A DNA stretch of 64,000 bases from Paguma larvata. Taxonomy: Eukaryota > Chordata > Mammalia > Carnivora > Viverridae. The notes below the pieces were generated by a model, which saw only the letters and a program-made list of their open reading frames with translations, did no database searches and was not told the origin of the DNA. The DNA lies in contig CM057824.1 of the NCBI GenBank assembly GCA_030068075.1, positions 130,500,414 through 130,564,413 of the forward strand, written 5' to 3'. Of this stretch, positions 1 through 11,822 are shown piece after piece; within the stretch, counting starts at the first letter, position 1; each line of letters starts with the position of its first letter. A program made the translations under genes and the position numbers.

Positions 1-143
1 ACCAACAGAAGCTGGAATGACAGAGGATCTGTTCGGTGGTAGCTAGATCCACAGTCCCTGGAGAGTTGCAGACATGTCCAGAGGGAGAGAATACACAGAG
101 GATACACAGTGGTTCCTAGGGAGGCCACAGAAGCAGAGAAAGA
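1..143. other. Unassigned left edge of window
   Basis: Nothing recognisable is visible. The block ends where an MLT1-type LTR begins at about 144, so it is the 5' flank of that insertion. Confidence 0.4.
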
Positions 144-350
144 GTTATGGACTGAACTGTGTCCCCAACCCCACCCTAAATTCATATGTTGAAGTCCTAG
201 CCCACAGTACCTCAGAATGTGATTGTATTTGGAGACAGGGCTTTTAAAGTCGTAATTAGGTGAATGGTATCACACAGGTGAACCCTCATCCATCTGTCTG
301 GTGTCCTTATAAGAAGAGATTTGGACAGATAAAAGAGACATGAACGAGGA
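144..350 (+). mobile_element. MLT1-type (ERVL-MaLR) LTR, 5' portion
   Basis: The text runs GTTATGGACTGAACTGTGTC, then ATTCATATGTTGAAGTCC, a GGAGACAGGGCTTTTAAAG block, and GGTGTCCTTATAAGAAGAG. These follow the order of the MLT1 consensus as I know it. The copy stops at about 350 where a SINE begins, and the 3' half of the LTR is not found after the SINE. It is an ancient, non-coding solo-LTR fragment. Confidence 0.8.
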
Positions 351-520
351 GGGGGCAGTGCCTGGGTGGCTCAGTGGGTTGACTCTTGGTTTCGGCTCAA
401 GTCATGATCTCCTGGTTCGTTGGGTTCCAGCCCTGAATCTGGCTCCGTGTTGGCAGTGTGGGCCCTGGTTGGGCTTCTCTCTCTCTCTCTCTCTCAAAAT
501 AAATAAACATTAAAAATGTT
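351..520 (+). mobile_element. Carnivore tRNA-derived SINE (felid type)
   Basis: A GTGCCTGGGTGGCTCAGTGG head leads into the ATGATCTC block and then a (CT)n tract at 475-495, ending AAATAAATAAACATTAAAAA. The internal part is shortened, since GACAGCTCAGAGCC is mostly lost. No clear target-site duplication is visible, so later deletion at the borders is likely. Confidence 0.85.
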
Positions 521-648
521 CTATCACAAGGGGCTCTACTCCTGCAGGCTGCATATTCGTTCTCCAGCAATATTTGCCCATGGGAGGCAGAGCCAGGGAC
601 ATTCTGGCTAGAGGGAAAAAGCCAGAGTATATCCCTAGCCTCTCTATA
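521..648. other. Unassigned spacer between SINE and MLT1 fragment
   Basis: No repeat or gene is recognised. It lies between two oppositely oriented MLT1 pieces and could be a diverged internal part of an LTR element, but I cannot show that. Confidence 0.35.
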
Positions 649-790
649 TCAGTTTACGAGGGCCACCATAATGAAATACCACAGCTTAAACAACAGAGGC
701 TTTTTTCCTCACAGTTCTGGAGATTAGAAGTCTAAGATCAAGGCGCCAGCAGGTTTATTTTCTCTGAGGCCTTTCTCCTGCCTTGTCACA
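649..790 (-). mobile_element. MLT1-type LTR fragment, antisense
   Basis: ATCAGTTTACGAGGGCCACC, ATACCACAGCTTAAACAACA, TCCTCACAGTTCTGGAG and GATCAAGGCGCCAGCAGG match the reverse complement of the 3' half of MLT1. It is therefore opposite in orientation to the copy at 144-350. Confidence 0.8.
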
Positions 791-805
791 GTGTCTCATA
801 GGAGT

Positions 806-854
806 CAAAATCAAGAGTTAGGTATTTCACAAACTGAGCCACCCAGCTGCCCCG
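806..854 (-). mobile_element. SINE head fragment
   Basis: TCAAGAGTTAGGTATTTCAC followed by AAACTGAGCCACCCAGCTGCC is the tRNA-derived head of the carnivore SINE on the minus strand. The body and tail are missing. Confidence 0.7.
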
Positions 855-931
855 CCGCCGCCTTGTGATACAAAACAGAACAACTGAAAAGTGCAGGGAC
901 AGCACAGACTGTAGCAACCCTAAGGATTATG

Positions 932-1052
932 CTACCTTCTTATTCCCATTTCAAAGAGAAGTCAGCTCTTAAGAGGCTCAGATACATCAAGCTACTCACC
1001 TGAGACCACACAGCTGGTTATGCTTCCAATGCCCCTGCTTTGAGCCAGTAGC
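932..1052 (-). mobile_element. MIR SINE
   Basis: TTATTCCCATTTCAAAGAG, then CTTAAGAGGCTCAG and GACCACACAGCTGGTTATGC, correspond to the MIR core (reverse of the GTGACCTTGGGCAAG and CATCTGTAAAATGGG blocks). This is an ancient and diverged copy. Confidence 0.65.
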
Positions 1053-1202
1053 TATGCTGATTCTTGGTTAATAAGCTAAGGTTTCCAAAGGTTTATGGGG
1101 TAATGACCTTCCTTTGTTACCCCTTTCACCATTTTCAGTGAAAACTTGGACTATGACAAGGAATATGGTAATTGCACAACACTAATGGTAACACAGAACA
1201 TC

Positions 1203-1206
<4 letters not shown>

Positions 1207-1234
<28 letters not shown>
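1207..1234. repeat. (GT)n microsatellite
   Basis: About fourteen uninterrupted GT units are present, directly followed by a short AT run. Confidence 0.95.
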
Positions 1235-1237
<3 letters not shown>

Positions 1238-3933
1238 ATACACCCTCCAGAATTTATTCTTAAGGTGATTCAGTTAAATTGAGTGTTTCCAGGTATTTGA
1301 AATAGTAATACCACATTTAATGTTATGCTTTGTTTCCTTCGAATCCTTTTTTGTAAGTACTATGGTAGTGTGCAGTTATTCAAATTGAAACTGTGTGTGT
1401 TGTGGGGGGAGAACTGAACGACAGCACACAAGATTATTGAAATTAGACATCCCGTGGGGTAAAAATTGTACTGTTTTTAAATTGTGCTGTAAGGTACTTT
1501 GTCATTCCTTTCATTGAGTAATCAGATATCTACTCTTTTGCTTCTGTAGACACATCTGACTGAAATTCATCAGCCTTAGTTTGCCAAAATAATTTGTTAA
1601 GGGAAAAGCTAATAAGCTGGTGAGGATTACATATATTATATATTATATATTATACATATTTATATATATATGTAAATACTCATGACCTAGCTTTGCTACA
1701 TCTGGTCCAAAAATTTGGATGGCTTACAAACAGGGCACCAGTTCTAAGTGTTAAATCCATAATCTTGCTGATAACAGACCATCTGAACCCACTCTTCTGT
1801 GGTTTCTCATAATTAATCAGAGTCTCCTAAGTCATGGTTGAGTGGCAGTGTTATTACTAATAATTCTAATAATTTGGCAATCAGACTTTAAAGTACTAAA
1901 AGAGACATCTGAAATATACTGAACTTTGCCAGATAAGTAAATATAAATTCTCACCGGGTGGCATGCTATGCATGTTAATGGAAACTTCTTCAAAGCATGT
2001 GCTCTAACCAGTGACATCACTGCTGCCATCAAGCTATTGCCTTATAAATTGTGCTCTTGAGCAAATCAGTGGCCTACTAAATAAATGATTTTTATTACTT
2101 CATCAAAAATAATTTTTTTCTGAAGTGTTTCTCTTCTACCACCATATAATTTGCAATATATCCTGACTTCCATTTAAAACTTTCAGACTCTGAGGATTTC
2201 TGATAACTCTGCAATAACCTTGAGAGGAAAGCTCAAATGGTCTTTCATGTCTTAGGATCCTGAAGATGTATCGCCTTTTTAATAGGATCTCTTGGTTGTT
2301 TTGCATAATTCATGGCTCACATAAGACTTTAACAAGGAAAAATGCATAGTTTATATGATGTTTTGCTGGCATCCTGCATATTGATTGTCTATTATATTTT
2401 ATGTCTTGATTGCAATATTTTTCCGAAATAATTCACTTTTAAGTGGTAGGACTATAATACCAAGAGTGATTCAGAAATCTATAGGCTAGAGGTTTTCATA
2501 TTTGCATACTCTAATCCTTTTTCATTTCGGATTACAAAGTAGAGGCATTTCTAGATGCTATATTGTTATAAGACATTCAGGGAGTACCCTTTCAACAGGG
2601 CTTCATGATCTTCTGTCACTAGTACTAGGAAACCAATGCTTTTACTAAATCTTGCTCAAGACCCTCCCTGGAATATAAGCCTCATTGAAATAGAAAAAAC
2701 TCAGACTTTGTAAATTATTAATCATGCTTAGTAAACCATTGTTACCTCCCCTCAAATTTTAATCACAGTGTGATGCAAATAAATAATCATGCAATAAAGG
2801 TCAAGATAGAGAAATAATTTGCAATGATAGCTTAGGTGTGTATCATTTCTCATTTTTAATTTAAATGAAAAAACAACAAAGCAATCAACTAGTAAAAGTA
2901 CAAGTAGTACAATTTTAAGAATAAACTGTAAATTTTCTATAATTTGACTAGTTCAGTCACTCAAACTTACTAGTTTGTGGTTGAAGTAACTATTCTTCTT
3001 TAATCATTTTCTTATTTTCTATTAGTGGAAAATGTGTAGAAATAGTGTTAAGTCCATAGTCATCTGTCCTGTTCTAGCTCTCATTTTCCAGGGTGAATAT
3101 ATTTGATTCTGAGTTTTCTGGAATTCTGTGTTCAGATGAATTTGTCTTAAATGACAGAAAATAGGGAGATGTAAAATAAAGGCTAATTATTAGGAGATTT
3201 TTTAAAATAGGAAACATAGCTGTGCAGATGTATGCAATTCAACCTTCACTGAAATACATCTAAGCACATTTTCTAGGTCAGCCAATGGGATTGAACCCAT
3301 CCAAACGGCCAGTTAATTCATCCTTTATCTACTGTTCAAGTACCATAGTGTGATTGCTTCACCCTTCGAAGGTAAAGACGATCATAAACATAAGAGATCC
3401 AGGGAATCCGCTGAAGGGGACAGTAAAAAACAATCAGTGAAAACAGTTACGGGTTCATCTTTTATTCAGCTGTTTGATTTTCTTCTTTGTTCAAATGGTT
3501 ATATTGTTAAGTAGAGACAGTCTGAGATGGCATGATTATATGAATATGTGTGATAAGTGAACAAATGTTCAGCTCCAAAGACAATGCCGCCTTTCTTCTG
3601 TTTTGGCATATAAGCAGAGTACGTTGTGACCTAAGTACAATTTGTGATATCAGCACAATGACAGCGGAAGTAATATGCAAGCCTAACAGGCCAAGGCACA
3701 ACCCGAGGCCACATCACTTTAAACGTAACTCTTTTTGAATTTAATATAAAAACATAAACACATTCATAGTCCTGGAAAGATTTGCTACTATATCAATAAA
3801 ATGGAATCTGTATTTCATTTGCTTGGAAGCTTTCTTAGAGTAGCTTTATGGATTATTGCATGAAAATTCACTGAGCTCCTTTGGGAAATTCAGCCTGAGA
3901 ATCTGATATATTTGTTTTAGATTTGGTTTGAAT
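1235..3933. other. Unremarkable AT-rich stretch
   Basis: No gene or confident repeat is seen in 2.7 kb. A short TATA-rich run lies at 1630-1672. Open frames of 60-66 codons occur on both strands at chance level and have no recognisable protein features. Confidence 0.6.
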
Positions 3934-4160
3934 CTGTGGTTCTCCGCCAGGGGGTGATTTTTCCCTCCGGGGGACGTTTTGCCATGTCTACAAATATTTT
4001 TGTTTCTCACGACTGCGGAGGTGTTACCGTCATTTAGTAGGTAGGAGCTGGAGATGGCAATCAACATCCCGCCATGCGCAGAGCAGCCCTCCCATGATTA
4101 TTCAGCACAAGAGCTGTGAGAGGCCCTGTTTAAATGAACCAGAAATGGCAATGCTGTCTC
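3934..4160 (+). mobile_element. MER20 (hAT-Charlie nonautonomous DNA transposon)
   Basis: The order GTGGTTCTCCGCCAGGGGG, TCCGGGGGACGTTTTGCCAT, GTCTACAAATATTTTTGTTTC, GGAGCTGGAGATGGCAATCA and CATGCGCAGAGCAGCC tracks MER20 almost end to end, about 220 bp, the usual length. MER20 copies are known from the literature to act as regulatory elements in placental-mammal endometrium. Nothing here shows that this copy does. Confidence 0.8.
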
Positions 4161-4765
4161 TCCGTTCGGAAAGAAAAGTTGCTGTGTGGAATGTGAAACC
4201 TCGTCTTCCCTCAAAAACCTTGCCGTTGAATGCGCTCAGATGTCTATAAAATTTCCAAATCAAAACTGTGTCTCTGAAAAATCTCTCTGGACCTGGGCTG
4301 AGAAAAAAAAAAAAAAAAAAAAGAGTATATGACTTTTTTCTCTGTGACCAAATTATGAGTTAGTGGTAAGGTTGAAAAATTCTGAAATATTGCTGCCAAC
4401 CAAATATAAAGAAAGCTTACTTGTAAAAAGGTCACCACTTATGATTAGATAAGGAGGGTGGGTATAATGTAAGTGGGAGAAAGGAAACAAGTAGATAAAA
4501 CAATATATTTGAGAAATGCATCCTGAAGATTGTGAAATAAATGACAATGAGAGCAGCCATGCCCATGAATCATGCTCTGTCTAGAAATACTGTGAAGATT
4601 GTTTTTAAAAAGCTGATGGTACCTCAATCGGACATGTTAAGCCTTATTGTTTGAAGTACTATAAGGAATGGATCTGCAAGCTAATAAACATAAGCTTTGA
4701 CATGTGAAGGGGAAAGACTATATCGATTATTTCTAATTATCGGTATTTTCCACCTTTGAGAGATA
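4161..4765. other. AT-rich stretch with A-run
   Basis: No gene is seen. A run of about 20 A lies at 4303-4322. It is not preceded by a recognisable retroposon body. Confidence 0.6.
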
Positions 4766-4853
4766 GAAGCCCACATTGGGCTCTGGGCTGACAGCATGGA
4801 GCCTGTTTGGGATGCTCTCTCTCCCTCCGCCCATTCCTCACTCATGCTCACAC

Positions 4854-4908
<55 letters not shown>

Positions 4909-4924
4909 ATAAATAAATAAAAAC
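4766..4924 (+). mobile_element. SINE, 5'-truncated, with expanded CT tract
   Basis: The copy begins inside the SINE at AGCCCACATTGGGCTCTGG, passes CTGACAGCATGGAGCCTG, and carries about 25 CT units (4855-4904) before CAAAATAAATAAATAAA. The tRNA head is absent. A 90-codon antisense frame here is just the CT repeat read as Arg-Glu. Confidence 0.85.
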
Positions 4925-5049
4925 TCAAGAAAATAATTACACTGGGAAAACATATTTAAGCCAATACTGTGCTGACAAATGGGGAAAATTGGTCACATGA
5001 CCTCTAAGCCACATACAACCAAAGATGACTCAAGAAAGCCTTTTTAGAA

Positions 5050-5160
5050 AAAAAAGACACAGAGAGGGAGGGAGATAAAACATAAGAGACTCTCAAAGAC
5101 TAAGAAAAAACTGAGGGTAAGGGGGATGAGGGAGGGGGGTTACCTGGAACAAAGTGTGGA
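5050..5160 (+). mobile_element. Carnivore L1 3' UTR fragment
   Basis: AAACATAAGAGACTCTCAAAG, AAACTGAGGGTAAGGGGGA and GATGAGGGAGGGG match the purine-rich 3' UTR of carnivore L1. No ORF2 or poly-A tail is attached, so it is a short internal fragment. Confidence 0.7.
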
Positions 5161-6420
5161 AGGGTAGACTGAGTGAAGGAGGCAGTTCACAACTAGTGTT
5201 TTATGTCCACACACCCCGTAACTGGGTCTAGTTCCAATTTCAAAGTGTTAGAGTGCCTCCCTTAACTGTGGTGACTTGGAGAGAATAACAGGAAGTAATC
5301 CTCAAATTCTTGACATCAGTGTTTAAGAAGCCACTCTAGTACAATGGGATCTGAGGTTTTCACAAGACATACCCAGAATTCATCCAATTCCTAGGTTCAC
5401 AACAAGATAAACTGACTTTTCAGGCAACATATCTGCATTGAATTATCTCAGGCCATCTGGAAAGCTTGTAACAACTTTGGATATAATATGTTCTTATAAT
5501 TCCTTCTTAGCCCTTCATATTGGTAAATATATTTATTTTTTTATTTTGTCCTGAAGACTCATTTCTAGGGCTTAATCATCACCTTTCCACTTCCCATATC
5601 TTTGAGAGCTAATAGCATTGCCAGCAGAAGGTGAAATATATGTTGCAGGAAAATCTTACTGATTTCCATAATATCCAATGAATAAATAGAATTTAGTGTT
5701 TGATAAACCAGTTATCTACATAAAGTGAGAATAGTGAAAAAGCCGTAAACATTTTATCAAAATTATGATACTAGATATCAGTTTATTCGTATTTGTATAT
5801 CTTCCTTTTCTTCAATAATTTAAAGCATAAATAAAATTATTTTTCACCCAAACAATCTTTATGCTGGTTAGTGGAGAATGACTTCAGGATATCAGGAATA
5901 GGAAAAAAATAGTGTGACATTGTTCTTTTGTATAAAATTATCTTAATAACATATTTAAAGCAATGAAAAATATGTCTTAAAGCATTGTGATTTTTATTAT
6001 AAACAGAATTCTTTTGTGTTTTTATCACGGTAATAAAATTATTTTTAGTTTACTATAATTTTAACTTTTTTTTCTGCTTTACCTTTCTATAGTTTATTCT
6101 AAAAACATTATCACTGCAATGACTTATATATGTTTTTCATGGCATCGGAGTTTTTACATTTTGAGGCCTTGATAATGAAATTAAGTCTTGACAATATGCA
6201 TTTTTATTTTGTCGTTCTTTCTCTAAATGCTCTGGATAAATGCTATAAATGCTAACTATCAAATGGCCTAAAAAATTAGGCTTTGTTTGATTTTATAATG
6301 TAAACTTGATTCCTTTAACAGGAGAGGTTACAGGAAGTAATGTGCAATAGTTTGAACCAATCACTAGACTTGAAAAAAAATGTATTTTTAGCACAAACCA
6401 AACTGATTGATCTCATTTCC
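5161..6420. other. Unremarkable AT-rich stretch
   Basis: No repeat, gene or regulatory site that I can support. Confidence 0.55.
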
Positions 6421-6422
6421 AG

Positions 6423-6600
6423 TTATAGGTGTCCCCTGTTTTCTGAAAGTTTGCTTTATGCCACTTGCCTTTTACAAAGTACCTATATTAGTATAGTAAT
6501 GACCTTTGGTTTGTTTTTTTGTTTGTTTGTTTGGTTTGTTTTGTTTTGTTGTAAAAACAAAAGTCCTCTTTGGATTTCTATTGGTTAGCAAAGAACAAAA
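6423..6600 (+). mobile_element. Inverted-repeat DNA transposon (MITE-like) with TTTG insertion
   Basis: TATAGGTGTCCCCTGTTTTC, GAAAGTTTGCTTTATGCCAC and ACCTATATTAGTATAG, with GTCCTCTTTGGATTTCTA and ATTGGTTAGCAAAGAAC on the far side, resemble a common mammalian nonautonomous DNA transposon. Its family name I cannot fix. A (TTTG)n run at 6506-6551 sits in the middle. Confidence 0.5.
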
Positions 6601-6840
6601 AGTAAAACTTTGGTTTGCGAGCACAGTTCATTCTGGAAACATGCTCATAATCCAAAGCACTGGTATATCAAAGCGACTTTCAAGAACCATTGGCTCAGTT
6701 GTGATCATGTGACATTCAGCATCACTACTCATATTGTAAGACATCACACTCATTTATCAAGTTAAAATTTATTAGAAATGTTTGCTTGTCTTGTGGAACA
6801 CTCTCAGAACATGTCACTTACAATCCGACTTTTACTGTAT
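6601..6840 (-). mobile_element. Tigger-like Tc1/mariner nonautonomous element
   Basis: The left end AGTAAAACTTTGGTTTGCGAG and the right end, read in reverse (CAGTAAAAGTCGGATTGTAAG), form diverged terminal inverted repeats about 240 bp apart. The interior includes GGAAACATGCTCATAATCC and TTGTCTTGTGGAACACTCTC, blocks I associate with a Tigger-type carnivore/placental repeat. It abuts the element to the left. Confidence 0.6.
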
Positions 6841-8073
6841 TCATAACAGGGAAGTGACATAACGTGAACTTCGGAAAGTGGGGGTTTTCTTTCTCTTTAT
6901 GTCATTTCAGCTTAGGAAGGGTCTCATAGGAACACTCTCCTTTGCTCTAGTTTTGGATAGCAGGGGAAACCTGTTAGAGCCAGAAAGCTCAAGTGGGCTT
7001 TTCCTATCACCCAGAAACCCTATTTTATTTGCTCTAGTCCATTCTTATTCTTACCCCTCAAGTGACAATTTCATAACTTGCAATATGTCCAACCTATACC
7101 TATACCTAAGTCTTCAACCTTTCATTCTTTTTTTTGTGTTGTTGTTTTTGTTTTGTTATTGTTGTTTCTCTCGTGGAGAAATTTGACTCTCCCCACACTC
7201 AAACTTTTTATAGTACTTTTACATGATAAATGTGACAATTCCTTTTCAAAAATCCATGCTTAGTTGGATTTTACTTGTTCTGCTACTTTCAGGATATATG
7301 GAGAAGGGAAAATTGGAAAAGGTCAGGTAGACTTCAGAATTTTCAAATTAATGTCTCCCTTTTTGTTGCTGCATTGATAGACTGTTTCAATAAATTATGG
7401 TGACTCTTCTTTTCACACCTGCCTTGATTAAGGACAGCTTCTTGTCCAGCCTTGAGTTACCCATAATCCCACTTGCTACAGACTCCAAGGCATAGGTCAT
7501 CCTATCTTTCAGGATGGATAGATTTGTTACTATATTCTGGGATTTCCCACCCTCAGGCTGCATGTGTGCTTTATGAACATTCTCAGTCTTCCTTGCCTAA
7601 TGTTCTTACTCTATTCACAATGATCCACGTCGGCCCTGTTCACAATGATTCCCATTTTGGGTGAGGTACTTTCCTTCTGGAAGTATGTTGTTACTGACTT
7701 GTTCTGAGACCTGCCACTGCTTAGGCCTGATGGTTCCTATTCCTCCTCACTGCGTCGGTTTTACTTCTGAATATCTTCCTACAGGACTGTACTACTCGGA
7801 GTGGATGTGTGATAACTTGAAAGTAATGTGAATGATGAAATTTGTTCTTTGCCTTCTAGTTTTGCTGAAAATACAGCTCAGCTTGTAAGGTTTTGGTTTT
7901 CTGTTTTTTTTTTTTTAAATTTTGTGTCGTTTAAAGGAGGAAAACAGGAAACGTCAGAAAAATATCGCCTCTGTATCCACACCCCTTATGACTTTTTCAA
8001 CTCAATCATGTAATAATTCATTTTTTACATCAATAAATGTGAAGATCGTATTCATTATGAGAATGAATGTAAT
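6841..8073. other. Unremarkable stretch
   Basis: No gene or confident repeat is seen. Slightly higher GC than its surroundings around 7450-7800. A 102-codon frame at 6878-7186 is hydrophobic because of T-runs and shows no domain. Confidence 0.5.
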
Positions 8074-8130
8074 TTTTCTTTCTTTCTTTCTTTCTCTCTC
8101 TGTCTCTCTCTCTATCTCCCTCTTTCTCTA
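8074..8130. repeat. (TTTC)n/(CT)n pyrimidine tract
   Basis: TTTC units grade into CT units over 57 bases. No retroposon body is seen beside it. Confidence 0.9.
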
Positions 8131-10195
8131 GGATGGCATGTACACTGAAAAGAATAATTGAGAATATGAATGATGAGCTAATAAATATTAAAGATTTGGA
8201 TATACTAATGAAAATCTAGTAATCTAAAACTGCAATAGATTTAAATGTCATTGAGTGAGTTATTAAACAAGAAGAATCTAAACATTTATATTTTAGCTAT
8301 GGGAAAATATTTTTTCATATTCTCTGTTTAATAGGTATTATAAAATTATTTTTTATTATGTGTACCTTTTAAAATGTTTTCTAATTTGGTTTTAATTTAA
8401 AAAATCATTTAAATTTACTTCTCAAGCATATTTTCCAGTCAATGTGCAAGGCGCTGAGTTAGATGAACTAAATATTAATAAACTTTGCCAAACCCGAAAA
8501 TGAATTACCAACATAAGAACATATACAGGATGTAGGAAGTAGTATATGGATTATTTTCTCACTGTATATTTTCTCTGTTCCACAGAAACAGATTCTACAT
8601 AACCTGAATTATTTAGAAGAATGTTTTTATTGTTAAAATTCTTGTTAAACTACTGAATATGAAAAATTATTTTCTGTTTTTTTATAAAGGAGGTTCAGAA
8701 TCACTATGCTAGGAATTATTTTGGTTCAATTTACTGCAGATTTTATTTCCTTTATTTTTTTAAATCAACTCCTTGCATGTGTACACTTTTGAGAAAGCAT
8801 TGCCTAAAGTATGTGGTCAATAAATAGTACAGATTCTCAGTCCCTTACTTTTGCGCCAAATGTGTTTCAGAATTCAAGTTTTCTGTAATTTAGCAAGATA
8901 GAATGGCACGGATACAATGTCGATCACTCGACATGTGACACGTCATCAGGTTCTTGGCAGTACACAGTAGAATTTCTGAAGGAAAGTGAATGAAACATAC
9001 ACATGTTAATTGGAATTAAAAACAGCAACACAATACAAAGAAAACCTTCTAAATAGTTTCATTATCATTCTGACCATGTTTTGTCATTCAAAATGAGTTA
9101 TAAGAAAATTCTGATTGCAAAGCTTTTGAATTTCAGAGTGACAAGATAAAAGTTGAGACCTGAGGTGGGAGACTATCTCTCCAGTTCAAAATACCTTTCA
9201 ACACAAGACTGAAGAGTTCTTGGGGAATTTTAAGTGCTACCCACACGTCAGAAGAGAGTACGTAGCTATAGATGTGATAAGCCCCTTGTGATTCTGTATA
9301 TGATTTATGGGCCATTTAGGTCCTGCCTTTGACTTAAGAATTTGCTTTTGTCACATCTGCAAGTTTGTGTACCCACTAAGTATAAGAGAGTGTTTCATCC
9401 CTTGCAATTAAATATTTTTCCTTTTAGTGGGGAAGGATAGCTAATAGAAATAAAACAGTTTATAGCAGATGAAGCTATATATATTTGAAGTGTAAAATGA
9501 GTAGCAAGGGTGATGAATTCCGGAAGAGTTTAGAGATTTAGAAATAAGAGTGACATCAATTCTTCCAGGACCCCTAGTCAGCTTCCTCAGAGCCCCCAGG
9601 AAATGTTTGTGTCTGAGGGAGGGAAGCACTTGGATGTGATAATAGTTCTCAAAGTTCTGAAGTCAAAGCAATATTTGTCTTCATTGAAGATTGTATAAGG
9701 TTTTGTATGGGGCGAGTGGGTTTTCACACAAATGTATGTTAGAGAGAGAGACTGAGACAGAGACAGAGAAGATAGTGGGTCTTTTGTACACATCCTAGGA
9801 GATTTAAGAAATAATGCTATGTCAAATGATGATGACATACATTATGGACATATTGACCATTTTTCTTTCATCCATTCATTAATTCATTAATGAGATTATT
9901 CATCCATCATTTAATTGCTTTTCATGTGTTAGATATGGTGCTAGGCAGACAATAAATGCTGAAAAACTGTGCTGACACTTTTTGGAATATCCCACACGCC
10001 TTTTAGAGCAAATTGCTGTGTAGCAGCAAATAGCATTTGAGTAGTATGTCCAGAAAGAGTTGAATTAGGTTCAATTTATGGCAGAAGGAATATTCAATAC
10101 AAGACAGTTATTTGTCATTTTTATGCTTTCCAATTTTCTCATAAGACATAAGTTCAAAAAGTCTATGTCCATTAATATTGCAATTCCTAATTATC
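8131..10195. other. Unremarkable AT-rich stretch
   Basis: No gene is seen. A weak L2/MIR-like patch near 9870-9960 (ATTCATTAATTCATT, GGTGCTAGGCAGACAATAAA) may be an ancient SINE/LINE end but is too diverged to call. Confidence 0.5.
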
Positions 10196-10213
10196 TATTT
10201 TTTTTTTTTTTGC
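10196..10213. repeat. Poly-T run
   Basis: An uninterrupted run of T with no visible associated retroposon. Confidence 0.8.
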
Positions 10214-10801
10214 CAGAAAAAGAACTAACTTTCCTTATGGAACCTACTTGACAGCAAGTTAGGTGTTTACAATGAAAAACAGCCTCTGTTCCTTTTTCCA
10301 AAAGAAAGCTATAGATAAATCTCCTTTAGTTATAGACATCCATGTCAATTTCTCTTATACATCATTCTTTGTGGTATATTATACATTGTGATTATATGTT
10401 ACATGTTTTGTTTATTATATATATTCTGATTCAAACCATAAGGTAAAAGAGCTCTTCTTACCATTAAAACACTTCCCACACAGAAGATTCAAAAATACCT
10501 GTATCTCATATTTTAAAATTTTCTATATTTTGAGCCCCAAATTAATAACATATTTAAGAGTGTATAATGAAGGGCGATGCTAGCATTATATTACTCACAA
10601 GCCTATGTTTTTTCATCAAATAATCTGCAGAACCCAGATATTCCTCCAGGGCTTGAGTTGAATAGAGGGCTCTATTAGCTGTGCTTACTTAACAAAAGTT
10701 ACTAAAAATTGTTACTATCATAACATTTATCCTCTAATAAAAACGACTATATCTGCATATTTTTAAAATATATATTTTACTATTTCTACTTACTGTTTTA
10801 T

Positions 10802-11032
10802 TTTATTTTTAAAATTTTTTTTTAATGTTTATTTATTTTTGAGAGAGAGAGAGAGAGCAAGCATGAGCAGGGATGGGGCGGAGAGAGAGAGACACACACA
10901 CACAATCTGAAGCAGGATCCAGGCTCTGAGCTGTCAGCACAGAGCCCGACTCAGGGCCCAAACCCACAAACTGTGAGATCATGACTTGAGCCGAAGTCTG
11001 GCGCTCAACCGACTGAGCCACCCAGGCGCCCC
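10802..11032 (-). mobile_element. Full-length SINE with 16-bp target-site duplication
   Basis: From left to right: a T-rich tail, AATGTTTATTTATTTTTGAG, the GA tract, GCTGTCAGCACAGAGCCCG, ATCATGACTTGAGCC, and GACTGAGCCACCCAGGCGCC at the head. The 16-mer TCTACTTACTGTTTTA lies on both sides (about 10786-10801 and exactly 11033-11048). This is a complete, little-diverged insertion. Confidence 0.95.
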
Positions 11033-11048
11033 TCTACTTACTGTTTTA

Positions 11049-11632
11049 AATGAGCACAGTATACCATGAATATTTATCCTTTTTCCGAAGATGCCTGATT
11101 GGATTGTGATCTGCCGCTTTCACTGGCCCAGTAATCCTTCAGAGGCACCAGTGCAGCGGCATTAGGATTCCTAGGGAAAATGGAGTCCCAGCCCTGTATC
11201 CTCCATGACAAGCCTTGAACCTTCCTTGTTTCAAAATTATAAGCAGACACACGTGCCCACACGTGCATACATGTACAGGCGCATACAAATAGTTTATGTT
11301 TTGCATAAAAATACACTTGAAACTGATTGCAACACTAATATAGGTTTGAGTATATATTACGGTGTAATTTCAAATGGAATCATTATATGAATATTTAAAA
11401 TTATTTTTTTCAAATCAATCCAGAATCACTGAAGATTTAGTTGGTTTCCCAGCCTATGTTATAACATATAAAGCTACTGTGAATCTGAGAGCTGAATTCT
11501 TGACTACACACGTAATAACTTTGAAGGAGAATAGGCAGACATTAAGCATGTATGTACAATGCTAAATAATCACAATTATGGATAATTAAAAAAATAGAAT
11601 GTACAACACCAAGTAAACTCTAATTGTAAAAT
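11049..11632. other. Unassigned stretch
   Basis: No gene or repeat is recognised. The 11090-11290 part is richer in GC than its neighbours but has no open frame that looks coding. Confidence 0.5.
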
Positions 11633-11822
11633 ATGGACTTTGGGTGATAATTATATGTCAGTGGAGATTTATCAACAGTCACAAAAATACCAGTCTAGCG
11701 GGTAATGCTGGTAATGGCGGATGCTCTGTGTATATGGGAGAAGGAGGTAAAGGAAAATCATTGTACCTTTTACTCGGTTTTGCTGAGAACCCAAAACTGT
11801 TCTAAAAATAAAATCTATTGGA
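11633..11822 (+). mobile_element. L1M-type LINE 3' end
   Basis: GGACTTTGGGTGATAATTAT, GCGGGTAATGCTGGTAATGG, ATGGGAGAAGGAGGTAAAGG and CTGTTCTAAAAATAAAATC match the last 190 bp of an L1MA/L1MB-type element, including the terminal polyadenylation region. The copy is 5'-truncated. Confidence 0.8.

Noticed and set aside
4681..4953. 90-codon minus-strand frame with Arg-Glu repeat
   Set aside because: It is the CT tract and body of a SINE read in reverse.
7840..7900. Possible splice acceptor and short exon (TTTGCCTTCTAG followed by an open stretch)
   Set aside because: Pyrimidine-AG words are frequent by chance. No matching donor, coding potential or known protein is seen.
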